Below are positions 54,404 through 62,520 of a DNA stretch of 64,000 nucleotides, one piece after another. The position numbers and the translations under genes are program-made. Within the stretch, counting starts at the first letter, position 1, and each line of letters starts with the position of its first letter. This DNA comes from Umezawaea beigongshangensis. Its GTDB lineage: Bacteria > Actinomycetota > Actinomycetes > Mycobacteriales > Pseudonocardiaceae. The notes below the pieces were generated by a model. It was not told where the DNA came from. It saw only the letters and a program-made list of their open reading frames with translations, and did no database searches. The stretch lies in assembly GCF_016464305.1 (NCBI RefSeq), contig NZ_JAEIOJ010000004.1, forward strand, positions 434,001-498,000, written 5' to 3'.

Positions 54404-55033
54404 ATGACCGCACCGACCGACCTCGCTCCCACGCCCGCACACCGCTTGGCCCGCCTCGCGACGGAGGTCCTGGCCCCGTGGGTGTGGGTGCTGGGCCTGC
54501 CCCTGGCGATCGGCTGGCACGCCACCGGCACCCCGGGCGGCACGCTGCTGTGGGGCCTGGTCGTCGGCGTGACGGGATCGGTGATCCCGATGCTGGTGAT
54601 CGTCCGGGGAGCGCGCCGCGGTGCGTGGGAGGGTCACCACGTCACGAACCGCGAGGGCAGGGTGATCCCCTTCGCGGTCTGCACGTCGTCCCTGGCGGTG
54701 GGCATCGCGATCCTGGTGCTGGGCGGAGCGCCGGGCGAGATGACCGCGCTGGCCGTGGCGATGTTCGTGACCCTGGTCGTGAGCGTGACGATCACGTTCG
54801 GCCTGCACTGGAAGGTCTCGATGCACGCCGCCGTGGCGTCGGGCGCGGTGGTGATGCTGGTGGCCGCCTACGGCCCCCTGCTGGCCCTGCTCACCCCGGC
54901 GGTGGTCCTGGTCTGCTGGTCCAGGGTGGAACTGCGCGACCACACGACCGCACAGGTGTGGGTGGGCGCGGCGGTGGGAGTCCTGGCAGGCGGCCTGCCG
55001 CACTGGGCGCTCGTGACGACGGTCCTGGCCTGA
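54404..55033 (+). CDS. PAP2-like membrane phosphatase family protein
   Basis: 209 residues from the ATG at 54404, with GAGGAG 20 bases upstream (far). Six hydrophobic segments, beginning VLAPWVWVLGLPLAIGW. The segment LHWKVSMHAAVASGAVVM resembles the KxSMH and central motif of actinobacterial phosphatase PAP2-type proteins, but the first and last catalytic motifs are not clear. It may be an inactive relative. It stands between the terminator of the nir operon and the CRISPR array, apparently unrelated to either. Confidence 0.65.
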   Translation: MTAPTDLAPTPAHRLARLATEVLAPWVWVLGLPLAIGWHATGTPGGTLLWGLVVGVTGSVIPMLVIVRGARRGAWEGHHVTNREGRVIPFAVCTSSLAVGIAILVLGGAPGEMTALAVAMFVTLVVSVTITFGLHWKVSMHAAVASGAVVMLVAAYGPLLALLTPAVVLVCWSRVELRDHTTAQVWVGAAVGVLAGGLPHWALVTTVLA

Positions 55034-55046
55034 CCCGAGAGGTCGC

Positions 55047-55135
55047 GTCCCTCCGGTGGGGTTCCCGCTCGCGGGTGCCTTGGGCGGGGCGGCTGCTGAT
55101 GTCGCCCCACGGGCTCCCGCTCGCGCGGGAAAGAC
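55047..55135. repeat. Decayed CRISPR repeats at the trailer end
   Basis: One recognisable decayed repeat at 55108-55135 keeps CCCGCTCGCGCGGGAAAGAC but has lost the first part; it is exactly 61 bases before the first full repeat. A further remnant near 55047-55076 keeps only CCCGCTCGCG. Such decay marks the oldest end of the array. Confidence 0.75.
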
Positions 55136-55168
55136 CAACCTGCGGACTCGACACCTGCCCAGTGCGCG

Positions 55169-56355
55169 GGACCACCCCCGCTCGCGCGGGGAAGACTTGG
55201 CCGGGACGTTGCCCACGATCGTGACGGTGGGACCACCCCCGCTCGCGCGGGGAAGACTACATCGAGGACCAGCAGGAGGACATCAACGCGGGACCACCCC
55301 CGCTCGCGCGGAGAAGACATCGTGCAAGGGACGCTCCGAAGAATCTTCGACGGACCACCCCCGCTCGCGCGGGGAAGACCACGTCTCGTCCCCGTCGAGA
55401 GTGGCCTCGGACGGACCACTCCCGCTCGCGCGGGGAAGACACCGAGCAGACCCGCCTCATCCTCGCCGCCGCGGGACCACCCCCACTCGCGCGGGGAAGA
55501 CGAGCTCTTCGCGCGAGGTGAGACGCTTGGCGATGGACCACCCCCGCTCGCGCGGGGAAGACTTCGTCCGGTCCTTCTGTCGCACCAGCTTCAAGGGACC
55601 ACCCCCGCTCGCGCGGGGAAGACTCCAGCCACTCCGTCAGGAATCCGTTCGCCCCGGGACCACCCCCGCTCGCGCGGGGAAGACCCGCTGGGCGCCGCGG
55701 GCACGCGCACGCTGGCGGGACCACCCCCGCTCGCGCGGGGAAGACGACCTGCACTGGGCCAACCTCACCGGCCCCGCCGGACCACCCCCGCTCGCGCGGG
55801 GAAGACCGGATGCTCGCTCCACGCAAGTGGGAGTGGCAGGGACCACCCCCGCTCGCGCGGGGAAGACGGCGCTGACCTGCTGGGGCTGGTGGTGGGTGCG
55901 GGACCACCCCCGCTCGCGCGGGGAAGACGGCCTGCCAGTCGATCAGCTCGAACGGCTCGCCGGACCACCCCCGCTCGCGCGGGGAAGACCTGCTGCACTC
56001 GATCTGCCAGGGCCTCGACGCCGGACCACCCCCGCTCGCGCGGGGAAGACGACGAGGACGTTCGTCGTGCCAGGTTCGGCGCCGGACCACCCCCGCTCGC
56101 GCGGGGAAGACGCCCGCATCCACTTCACGATGCTGGTGACGATGGGACCACCCCCGCTCGCGCGGGGAAGACGGCGTGCCCGCCTCGTCGTCACCATCGG
56201 ACGACGGACCACCCCCGCTCGCGCGGGGAAGACTCGCGGTCTACCACCACGACCGCGGCGAAGCGGGACCACCCCCGCTCGCGCGGGGAAGACGACCTGA
56301 CGCCAGATCGGTACGCCTGACGCGCTGGGACCACCCCCGCTCGCGCGGGGAAGAC
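55169..56355 (-). CRISPR. Type I-E CRISPR array, 20 repeats and 19 spacers
   Basis: Twenty 28-bp repeats, on the + strand beginning GGACCACCCCC and ending GCGGGGAAGAC, from 55169 to 56355. Spacers are 33 bases except the two next to the cas end (32 and 34). Seen from the minus strand the repeat starts GTCTTCCCCGCGCGAGCGGG, the usual I-E orientation, so transcription is from right to left. Single-base variants occur in repeats at 55291, 55413 and 55474, all near the left end, with decayed copies beyond. Repeat stems CCCCGC/GCGGGG suit Cas6e cutting. Spacer origins cannot be told here. Confidence 0.98.
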
Positions 56356-56412
56356 GCTAATTGACCTGCTGCTTTGCGGAGCTTACCGGCGATTCAGCAT
56401 GGGTTTGGACGG
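56356..56412 (-). promoter_or_regulatory. CRISPR leader region
   Basis: 57 bases between the last repeat and the cas2 stop, less GC-rich than the surroundings (GCTAATTGACC, GATTCAGCAT). On the minus strand it lies just upstream of the array, so it should hold the end of the leader, where new spacers enter; the promoter may reach into cas2. Confidence 0.6.
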
Positions 56413-56766
56413 TCAGCGGCGACCGAAGCGGCGTCGCTTGCTCGCACTGCTCCAGCCCTTCGACGGAGGCGCTGTCGTGGTTGCCTCGTCCGCCGAAGCG
56501 GGGCGGAGCACGAGGCTGATGCCCTCGAAGTCCGTCGGCACCCAGTTGTGGTCGTGGACCTCGAACGCGAGTCCCTGCTCGTTGTCCGCGTTGTGGACCA
56601 TGATCGCTCTACCGGACTTGACCATGTCCACCACGCGGACCCACATCAGACCGCGGACCCTCGCGCTGACCTTTCCCACGAACACGCCGGGGGAGATCTC
56701 CAGCAGCCACCTGGTCAGGTGACCGCGCAGGCCGACCGGGCAGGCGGCGACCACGATGACGGTCAT
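56413..56766 (-). CDS. cas2: CRISPR-associated endoribonuclease-fold protein Cas2e
   Basis: 117 residues from the ATG at 56766. Ferredoxin-like Cas2 of the I-E (CasS/TIGR01873) type: MTVIVVAACPVGLRGHLTRW, LLEISPGVFVGKVSARVRGL, and the strand GLAFEVHDHNWVPTDFEGIS. The C-terminus is basic (SASKRRRFGRR). With Cas1 it forms the spacer integration complex. Its ATG overlaps the cas1 stop (ATGA). Last cas gene before the array, the standard I-E position. Confidence 0.95.
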   Translation of the reverse strand: MTVIVVAACPVGLRGHLTRWLLEISPGVFVGKVSARVRGLMWVRVVDMVKSGRAIMVHNADNEQGLAFEVHDHNWVPTDFEGISLVLRPASADEATTTAPPSKGWSSASKRRRFGRR

Positions 56767-57719
56767 TCGTCGTCTCCGTACGCCGTGCCGCCCGCGACGG
56801 CTGGGCCCTTGTAGTCCCACAGCATCACGACGTCGGGGTCCTCGAAGGCCTCGGGACCGTACTCGACGACGTCGTCGTCCTCCCGGAGCAGGGTTTTGAC
56901 GTCGCGGACGCAGGTCTCCAGGAACGTGCCTCCCTTCATGTGGTCGCGCACCGCTCGTCTGGTCTCCGCGCCGACGTCGGCGACGTCGCGGGCGGCGATG
57001 TCGAACGCGATCGGGATGGTGATGTCGGCCTTGTAGAGGTCGGCGATGTCGTAGACGAACGACTTCACGTGTCCGGTGTGCACGAAACCCAGACCGGGAG
57101 CGCATCCCAGTGCGACGACGACCGCGTGCACGACGCCGTAGAGGCTGGTGTTGGCCGCGGAGAGCGCCTGGTTGACCGGGGTGCCGCCGGCGAAGTCGGT
57201 GGGGTCGTAGTCGCGGCGGTTCCACTCGACGCCGGTGCGGCTGGAGTGCTCCCGGTAGAGGCGGCGCACGCGTGCGCCCTCGCGGCCGCGCAACTGCTGC
57301 ATGTCCAGGCCGGTGGTGTCCTCGCCGGGGAAGCGCACGGCGTACATCTCGCGGGCGACCCGCAGACGGGTGCGGTTGTTGGACACGAGTCGCGCCTGAG
57401 CTTCGAGCAGGCGCGAGGAGCGGGCGAGGCTGCGGCCGTGCGCGTAGTAGCGCACACCCTGCTCACCCACCCACACCGCGGTGGAGCCGCTCTCGGCCAG
57501 CAGCACCATCGCCTGCTGGCTCACCGTCGTGCCGGGCCCCAGCAGCAGTGCCCCGAGGGTGGCGGCGGGGATGTGCACGGTGCCCCTGTTGTCGCGAGCG
57601 GTGATCGCGTTGGCGTCGCGGTGCACGACGCAGTGCTCCAGGTAGAGGAAGGTCAGCCTGTCCTGCGCGCGGACGAGCTGGGACAGGGGGACCGGCTTCG
57701 CACCGGGGACGTCAGCCAC
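56763..57719 (-). CDS. cas1: CRISPR-associated integrase Cas1e
   Basis: 318 residues. Catalytic metal ligands line up with E. coli Cas1 at a constant offset of six: E147 in RGREGARV, H214 in GFVHTGHVKS, and D224 and D227 in VYDIADLYK. The N-terminal strand domain (LTFLYLEHCVVHRDANAI) mediates dimer contact. With Cas2 it cuts and joins spacers at the leader end. All residues are present, so adaptation should be working. It begins eight bases inside cas6e. Confidence 0.96.
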   Translation of the reverse strand: MADVPGAKPVPLSQLVRAQDRLTFLYLEHCVVHRDANAITARDNRGTVHIPAATLGALLLGPGTTVSQQAMVLLAESGSTAVWVGEQGVRYYAHGRSLARSSRLLEAQARLVSNNRTRLRVAREMYAVRFPGEDTTGLDMQQLRGREGARVRRLYREHSSRTGVEWNRRDYDPTDFAGGTPVNQALSAANTSLYGVVHAVVVALGCAPGLGFVHTGHVKSFVYDIADLYKADITIPIAFDIAARDVADVGAETRRAVRDHMKGGTFLETCVRDVKTLLREDDDVVEYGPEAFEDPDVVMLWDYKGPAVAGGTAYGDDE

Positions 57720-58377
57720 GGCGCAGAGGCGCCAGGGTCAGCAGGCCGCAGCCGTAGCCCTTCGCCGGTCCGATGCCCTGCACCAGACTGCGTCGGAAGA
57801 CCTCGGCGTCGCTGATCTCCAGCCTGCCCTCGAACACCGCGGTGCTCAGGGTGACGGTGCGTCCGCAGCGGTCGAACTTCAGCGTCTCACGCCCCTGCAC
57901 GGCGACGTCGGGTTCGTCGTGCACGCCGGTGGGAACGGTGAACCCGTGGCGCTCGGTGCGGTCGAGCAGCCAGCGGGTCTGTTGAGCGACGGTGACGTGC
58001 CCGAAGCGCTGGGACCGCGTCGCGTCGGCGGTCTTGCGACGGCTGCTGACCGGGTTGGCCCTGAGGCGGAACGCCCACTGCTGTCCGGCGGCGAGCTTGC
58101 CGAGCAGCGCGCTGTAGTCGCGGGTGTCCCAGCCGTTGGTGGTGGGCCAGCCGACCTGCTCGACCAGGTGCGTGAGGTCGGGTTCCCGCGGGCTGACGAG
58201 GTAGAGGTTGCTCTGGTGAGCGCGCTGGTCGAGCCGCCACAGCACCCTGTCCGGCTCGGCGTCGTCGCCGGGGGAGGGGAAGGCGGAGAGAACGGCGGCG
58301 TGCAACTTCTGCGGTGAGGTCAGCAGGGATCGCGCGGCGCGTCGTGCGGTGTTGATCTCGAATCGGGTGAGGTGCAT
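57712..58377 (-). CDS. cas6e: CRISPR RNA endoribonuclease Cas6e
   Basis: 221 residues from the ATG at 58377. Two ferredoxin-like domains; the catalytic His is H26 in PQKLHAAVLSAF, the same position as in other Cas6e proteins. The Gly-rich loop near the end reads GIGPAKGYGCGLLTL. It cuts the hairpin of each repeat to free crRNA and stays bound in Cascade. Its start overlaps the cas5e stop by one base (TGATG). Confidence 0.94.
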   Translation of the reverse strand: MHLTRFEINTARRAARSLLTSPQKLHAAVLSAFPSPGDDAEPDRVLWRLDQRAHQSNLYLVSPREPDLTHLVEQVGWPTTNGWDTRDYSALLGKLAAGQQWAFRLRANPVSSRRKTADATRSQRFGHVTVAQQTRWLLDRTERHGFTVPTGVHDEPDVAVQGRETLKFDRCGRTVTLSTAVFEGRLEISDAEVFRRSLVQGIGPAKGYGCGLLTLAPLRRG

Positions 58378-59108
58378 CAGGGCACGTCCTCGAAGATCGC
58401 CATCGGGTCGAACTCGTCGACGGCGGAGGGGGAGTGGGCAGCGGTCGCGTCGCGGTGGGCGGGGTTCGGGGCGTCCACGGCGTAGCGCTGGACCGATCGC
58501 CAGCCGTAGCGGCGGTGGCGCGGGTCGAAGCTGATCGGGTCGTCGCGCACGAGGTTCGCGCCCGGTTCGTCGGGCGCGCAGTCGAGCACGACGTCGAGCC
58601 GGACGGTGGGTGCGTGGTGGGCGCGCTGCACCCGCGGTGAGGCCATCCACGGCTCGGCGGCCAGCACGCCGGCCGCGTCGCCCTCGCGCAGCCCCTGGAT
58701 CAGCTTGCCCGCCGGCGGGCAGGAGCGCCTGCCCAGGAACAGCGGGAACTGCGGTCGCCGCACGGCCTGCACCAGTCCCTCCAGGACCGCCCGGTCTCCT
58801 TCGACGGCGACGGCGAACACGGCGTCGGCCAGGTAGAACCGGTAGGACAGCGGCATGGACTGGCCGCCGTCGCGGGTTCGGGCGGTCTGGAAGTCGCGTT
58901 CCAGGACGCCGGGCTGCTCGACGCGCACCCCGATCCGCAGGTCCAGCAGTTCTTCCAGCTCGTCCGTGCGTCGGCGGCCCTGCGCGGCGGCGAGCAGGCC
59001 GATGATCCCGCTGCGGCTGGGCGTCCGGTCGGTGTTGCGGCGAACGAACCTGCTGCTGGTGCCCCAGGACTGCAACGGGGCGCCCAACCGCAGCAGCAGG
59101 ACGGTCAC
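58377..59108 (-). CDS. cas5e: Cascade subunit Cas5e
   Basis: 243 residues. RAMP fold: starts LLLRLGAPLQSWGTSSRFV, the classic Cas5e opening, with TPSRSGIIGLLAAAQGRRR and the later PLSYRFYLADAVFAV, FLGRRSCPPAGKLIQGL. It caps the 5' handle of crRNA. Between cas7e and cas6e as in other I-E operons; it overlaps cas7e by four bases. Confidence 0.95.
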   Translation of the reverse strand: MTVLLLRLGAPLQSWGTSSRFVRRNTDRTPSRSGIIGLLAAAQGRRRTDELEELLDLRIGVRVEQPGVLERDFQTARTRDGGQSMPLSYRFYLADAVFAVAVEGDRAVLEGLVQAVRRPQFPLFLGRRSCPPAGKLIQGLREGDAAGVLAAEPWMASPRVQRAHHAPTVRLDVVLDCAPDEPGANLVRDDPISFDPRHRRYGWRSVQRYAVDAPNPAHRDATAAHSPSAVDEFDPMAIFEDVP

Positions 59109-60241
59109 GGAGCGTCCGCCAGACGCTCGGCCACCACGGTTCCGAGTCCGCGCACCGCGGTGTCGAAGGTCGTGCGCTCAGCGAGCTCGGCCAGGGGAGC
59201 GGTGCGGTCGCCGACCCCGAACGACCAGCCCGTCACCGGCGTTTCGTCGAACGCCTCGTGCAGGTCGCGGCCGTGCTGGACGAGCCTGCGCACCGACTCG
59301 CCGATCCGGCCGCCCGGCACCCCCTCGGGAACGGGGTCCTCGAACGCGCCGACGAGGTTGACCGACTGGGTCTCCCGGACCAGGACGAGCACCGCGTCGG
59401 GCAGGGTGCGGTTGGCGAACGTGTTCTGCTTGCCGGTGGGCATGCTGGCGACGAACGCGCGGACGAACGCCTCCACCGCGCGCTTGGTGGCCTCGGCGTC
59501 ACCCAGGCTGTCGTGCAGCCGGTCCACGTCGACGGTGGCGTAGCGGTAGAGGGTGGAGGAGTTGAACTCGACCGTGCCGATCATGCCCGCGCCGGCGTCC
59601 TCCTCGTCGTCGTCCTTCTTGTGGTCGTCCACGGCGGTGAAGTAGTCGTACTCGTTGTTCACCGCGTGCACGCTCAGCGCGTGCGCGACCTGACAGGCGG
59701 CGTCGACGTTGAGGTCGGTGGCGTCGGCGACCATGCGTCCGAACAGCGCCACGTCCACCGAGTGCTCCCGGTCCGCGCGAGCCCTGGCCTCGCCCTTGGC
59801 GAACTCCAGCTTGCCCCCGCCCGCGGCGTGCGCGGCCTGCACGGCCAGCTCCGCCAGGCCCACGACCTGCCGGTGGCTGAGGAAGAGCAGGTAGCCGGAC
59901 TCGGGCAGCGCATCGGCCTTGCGGGCGGGTTTGGTCTTGATCCCCGCCGCACCCAGCACCGCCGCCGCCAGCTCGGCGGAGCGCTCGTTCAGGGAGGGGT
60001 CCTGCCTGGTGATCTCGTCACCGATCAGCTCCACCACCCGCTTGGTGCGCACCCCCAGCTCGGAGCGGTCCAGCAGGTCGTCGAACTCGTCGCGGGTCGC
60101 GCGCTTCCACGCCTGGCTGGACACCCGCGCGCGCCGCGCACCACCGTAGACCGCGGTCTTCGGGCTGCCGGTGTCGTCGCGGTTGATGTTGCTGGGCGGC
60201 ACGGTCTGCAGGACGTGGACGTCGACGATGGTGCGAGACAT
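59105..60241 (-). CDS. cas7e: Cascade backbone subunit Cas7e
   Basis: 378 residues. Starts VDVHVLQTVPPSNINRDDTG and SPKTAVYGGARRARVSSQAW then KRATR, the RNA-binding opening of Cas7e (Cse4/CasC). Further on HALSVHAVNNEYDYFTAVDD and FNSSTLYRYATVDVDRL. Six copies make the filament along crRNA. An acidic insert (DDHKKDDDEEDAGAG) in the middle is longer than I expect for the E. coli protein. It is 21 bases after cse2. Confidence 0.95.
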   Translation of the reverse strand: MSRTIVDVHVLQTVPPSNINRDDTGSPKTAVYGGARRARVSSQAWKRATRDEFDDLLDRSELGVRTKRVVELIGDEITRQDPSLNERSAELAAAVLGAAGIKTKPARKADALPESGYLLFLSHRQVVGLAELAVQAAHAAGGGKLEFAKGEARARADREHSVDVALFGRMVADATDLNVDAACQVAHALSVHAVNNEYDYFTAVDDHKKDDDEEDAGAGMIGTVEFNSSTLYRYATVDVDRLHDSLGDAEATKRAVEAFVRAFVASMPTGKQNTFANRTLPDAVLVLVRETQSVNLVGAFEDPVPEGVPGGRIGESVRRLVQHGRDLHEAFDETPVTGWSFGVGDRTAPLAELAERTTFDTAVRGLGTVVAERLADAP

Positions 60242-60262
60242 GGTTGTTCCTTCGGGCTCTGA

Positions 60263-60895
60263 TCAGTGGGAGTCGGTGGCGGCGGGGCGGGTGCGGTAGA
60301 ACTCGCGCCCCCACCGCAGCCGCACGGCGGACGCGCCACCGGGGCGCTGCCAGCGGACGAGGTCGTCGGCGAACAGGGCGTAGTCCAGCGGGATCTCCTT
60401 GCCGCGCAGCAGTTGCACCACGCCGCGCGCGTGGTGGACCAGCTCGTCCAGGTCCGCGGAGGTGCCCAGCGCCTGGAACCTGCGCAGCACCGGGCCGGGG
60501 GTGGTGCCGGGCTCCTCGGGGTGCAGCCGGCGCACCGCGCGCCCCACGCCCCAGCCGCGCTGGTGCATCGGCTTGTCCTTGGACTGCTGGTGCAGCGCGT
60601 AGAGGGTGAGGCTGATGTGCGCGGCCCGCTCGGCGTGGGTCGGCTCGTCCGCGGCGCAGCGGTCGACGAACTCGTCGGCCAGGGTGTACTGGAGGATGTC
60701 GTTCACGGTGCCGGGGGTCTTCCCGACTCCGCGGCGGAGCCGGGCGAGGGCGGCGACCCCGGCCGCGCGGTTGTCAAGCACACCCCTTTGCAGGAGCTGA
60801 ATGCGGTCGTGCACCACCGTCCCGACGGTGTGCAGGTCCATCCAGCGGGCAGAGGGGGCTGAAGTGGGCGACGGCTGTGCTTCTTCATCGGTCAT
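60263..60895 (-). CDS. cse2: Cascade small subunit Cse2 (Cas11)
   Basis: 210 residues from the ATG at 60895, which overlaps the cse1 stop (ATGA). All-helical CasB/Cse2: AALARLRRGVGKTPGTVNDI, HISLTLYALHQQSKDKPMHQ, VGRAVRRLHPEEPG and VVQLLRGKEIPLDYALFADD, where basic residues contact the displaced DNA strand. Two copies sit along the belly of Cascade. Confidence 0.93.
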   Translation of the reverse strand: MTDEEAQPSPTSAPSARWMDLHTVGTVVHDRIQLLQRGVLDNRAAGVAALARLRRGVGKTPGTVNDILQYTLADEFVDRCAADEPTHAERAAHISLTLYALHQQSKDKPMHQRGWGVGRAVRRLHPEEPGTTPGPVLRRFQALGTSADLDELVHHARGVVQLLRGKEIPLDYALFADDLVRWQRPGGASAVRLRWGREFYRTRPAATDSH

Positions 60896-62520
60896 GACAC
60901 GTTCTCCGAGTACGCCAGGGGAAGTACGTCGCGCAGTCGCCGGAGGAAGGTTCTCTCGGCGTGGTTGGAGGTGAGGAGCTTGCCGTCCACGACGCGACCG
61001 GTCCACGCCGTCATCGGGGCTCGGGCGATCAGATCGCGTCCCAGCGGGCGCAGGACGTCACGGGCGGCGGTGTGCCAGTCGACCTGTGCACCGGTGGGGT
61101 CGGTCTCCGCGGTCACGTCCTGCACCCACCTCCGGAACAGCGGATCCAGCGCGGCGAGACCCCGTTCCCCGGCCCTGGTGCTGGGGCCCTCGCGTTCGTC
61201 CCGGCCGCAGCCCGCCGCGGCGGCGAGATCGCCGGCCAGCCTGCCCAGCGCGCGGGCGGCGTCCTCCGCGGCCTTCGCGCACTCCAGCACCGGACGCACC
61301 AGGTGCCCCGCGTCCTGGCGCAGCAGGACCGCCCGCAGGTCCAGCACGTCGTCGACGACGTCCTCCGTGGTGGAGCTCTGACTGCCGTAGGCCATGCCGA
61401 TCGTGCGCAGCCGGATCGGGTAGTCGCGGCCCACGTCGCCGGTGATCTCGCCGACCCACTCCAGTACCGGCGGGGAGAGGAACGGGGCCGCTTCGTCACC
61501 CTGCGGTCGTTCCGCGCCGGGCAGCAGCGACTGCAGTCCGCGCCAGACCGCCCGCTGCGGGGCGTGCTCCCGTGGCATGTACACCGGCGAGCGGCCCAGC
61601 TTCTTCTCCTGCGCCGTGCTGCGCCGCCATCCGGAGTGAGGCTCCACCCGGTGCTTGTCCTGCGGGGTGATGCGCTCTCCGTTGCAGATCAGCACCCCGG
61701 TCACCCGCTCACCGTCGTGGTCCAGCCGGATGCGGCGGCTCTGCCACGTGCAGAGGTCGACCGGACCGGTCGGCGCACGGCCGCCCGGCTCCTCCTCCGC
61801 GGGGCCCACGGCGGCGCGTTCCCACACCGGCAGGTCCTCCTCGGCGGACCTGGCCGTGTCGCCGTGGTCGCGTGCGATCAGGTTGAGCAGCAGCGTGTCC
61901 TTCAACGTGCGCCCCTCGGGCAGCACCCCGCCGAGGAAGCCGCTCCACCCGGTTCCGATCGGATACCCCTTGCCGCCCTTGACCCGGTCGTCGCCCACGG
62001 CACCGGACTTGATGCCCGAGGGGTCGAACGCCTGGGCGTGCACGACCCAGCGCGCCGCTTCGGCGAAGGACAGGTTCAGCCGCGGGTCGAGGCGGGTGGA
62101 GAAGAACGGCTGCCCGTTGGGCACGTCGGCGACGAGCCGGTCCAGACCGGTCATCTCGCCCTTGGTGGTGTGCAGACCCGCGACCTGGAAGAACGGCGTT
62201 TCGGGATGCAACAGGTCGAACCGTTCGCGGTGCTGGTCCAAGTAGGCGTCGATCGAACCGACGGGGAGCGTCTCGGCGTTCCACAGCTCCAACCAGTGAT
62301 CGACGTCGCGAGGCCCGCGCAGCGCACCGTGCAGCACCGCGAGCAGCAGGCGGGTCGAGGCGAACACCTGCGTGGGCACGTCGCCCAGCAGCTCCGTCAA
62401 CTCGTGGGCCCGCGTCAGCACCTCGCGCAGCGACAGTTCCGGTGTCTCGCCGTCGTGGACGCGCACCAGCAGCCAGGGCTGATCGATCAGGGAGAACGAG
62501 GCGGGTTCAGCGGCGCTCAT
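60892..62520 (-). CDS. cse1: Cascade large subunit Cse1 (Cas8e)
   Basis: 542 residues. Typical opening FSLIDQPWLLVRVHDGETPE and LSLREVLTRAHEL, then LLLAVLHGALRG, FDLLHPETPFFQVAGL and FSTRLDPRLNLSFAEAARWV. It recognises the PAM and recruits Cas3; the C-terminal four-helix bundle is at about 400-530 (GLAALDPLFRRWVQDVTAE). Its start is 14 bases inside cas3, and its stop overlaps cse2. Confidence 0.94.
   Translation of the reverse strand: MSAAEPASFSLIDQPWLLVRVHDGETPELSLREVLTRAHELTELLGDVPTQVFASTRLLLAVLHGALRGPRDVDHWLELWNAETLPVGSIDAYLDQHRERFDLLHPETPFFQVAGLHTTKGEMTGLDRLVADVPNGQPFFSTRLDPRLNLSFAEAARWVVHAQAFDPSGIKSGAVGDDRVKGGKGYPIGTGWSGFLGGVLPEGRTLKDTLLLNLIARDHGDTARSAEEDLPVWERAAVGPAEEEPGGRAPTGPVDLCTWQSRRIRLDHDGERVTGVLICNGERITPQDKHRVEPHSGWRRSTAQEKKLGRSPVYMPREHAPQRAVWRGLQSLLPGAERPQGDEAAPFLSPPVLEWVGEITGDVGRDYPIRLRTIGMAYGSQSSTTEDVVDDVLDLRAVLLRQDAGHLVRPVLECAKAAEDAARALGRLAGDLAAAAGCGRDEREGPSTRAGERGLAALDPLFRRWVQDVTAETDPTGAQVDWHTAARDVLRPLGRDLIARAPMTAWTGRVVDGKLLTSNHAERTFLRRLRDVLPLAYSENVS

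Noticed and set aside
55056-56320. Open frames across the CRISPR array giving peptides with repeated PPPLARGR or SPRERGWS
   Set aside because: These are only translations of the 28-bp repeat; no ribosome site or real coding pattern.
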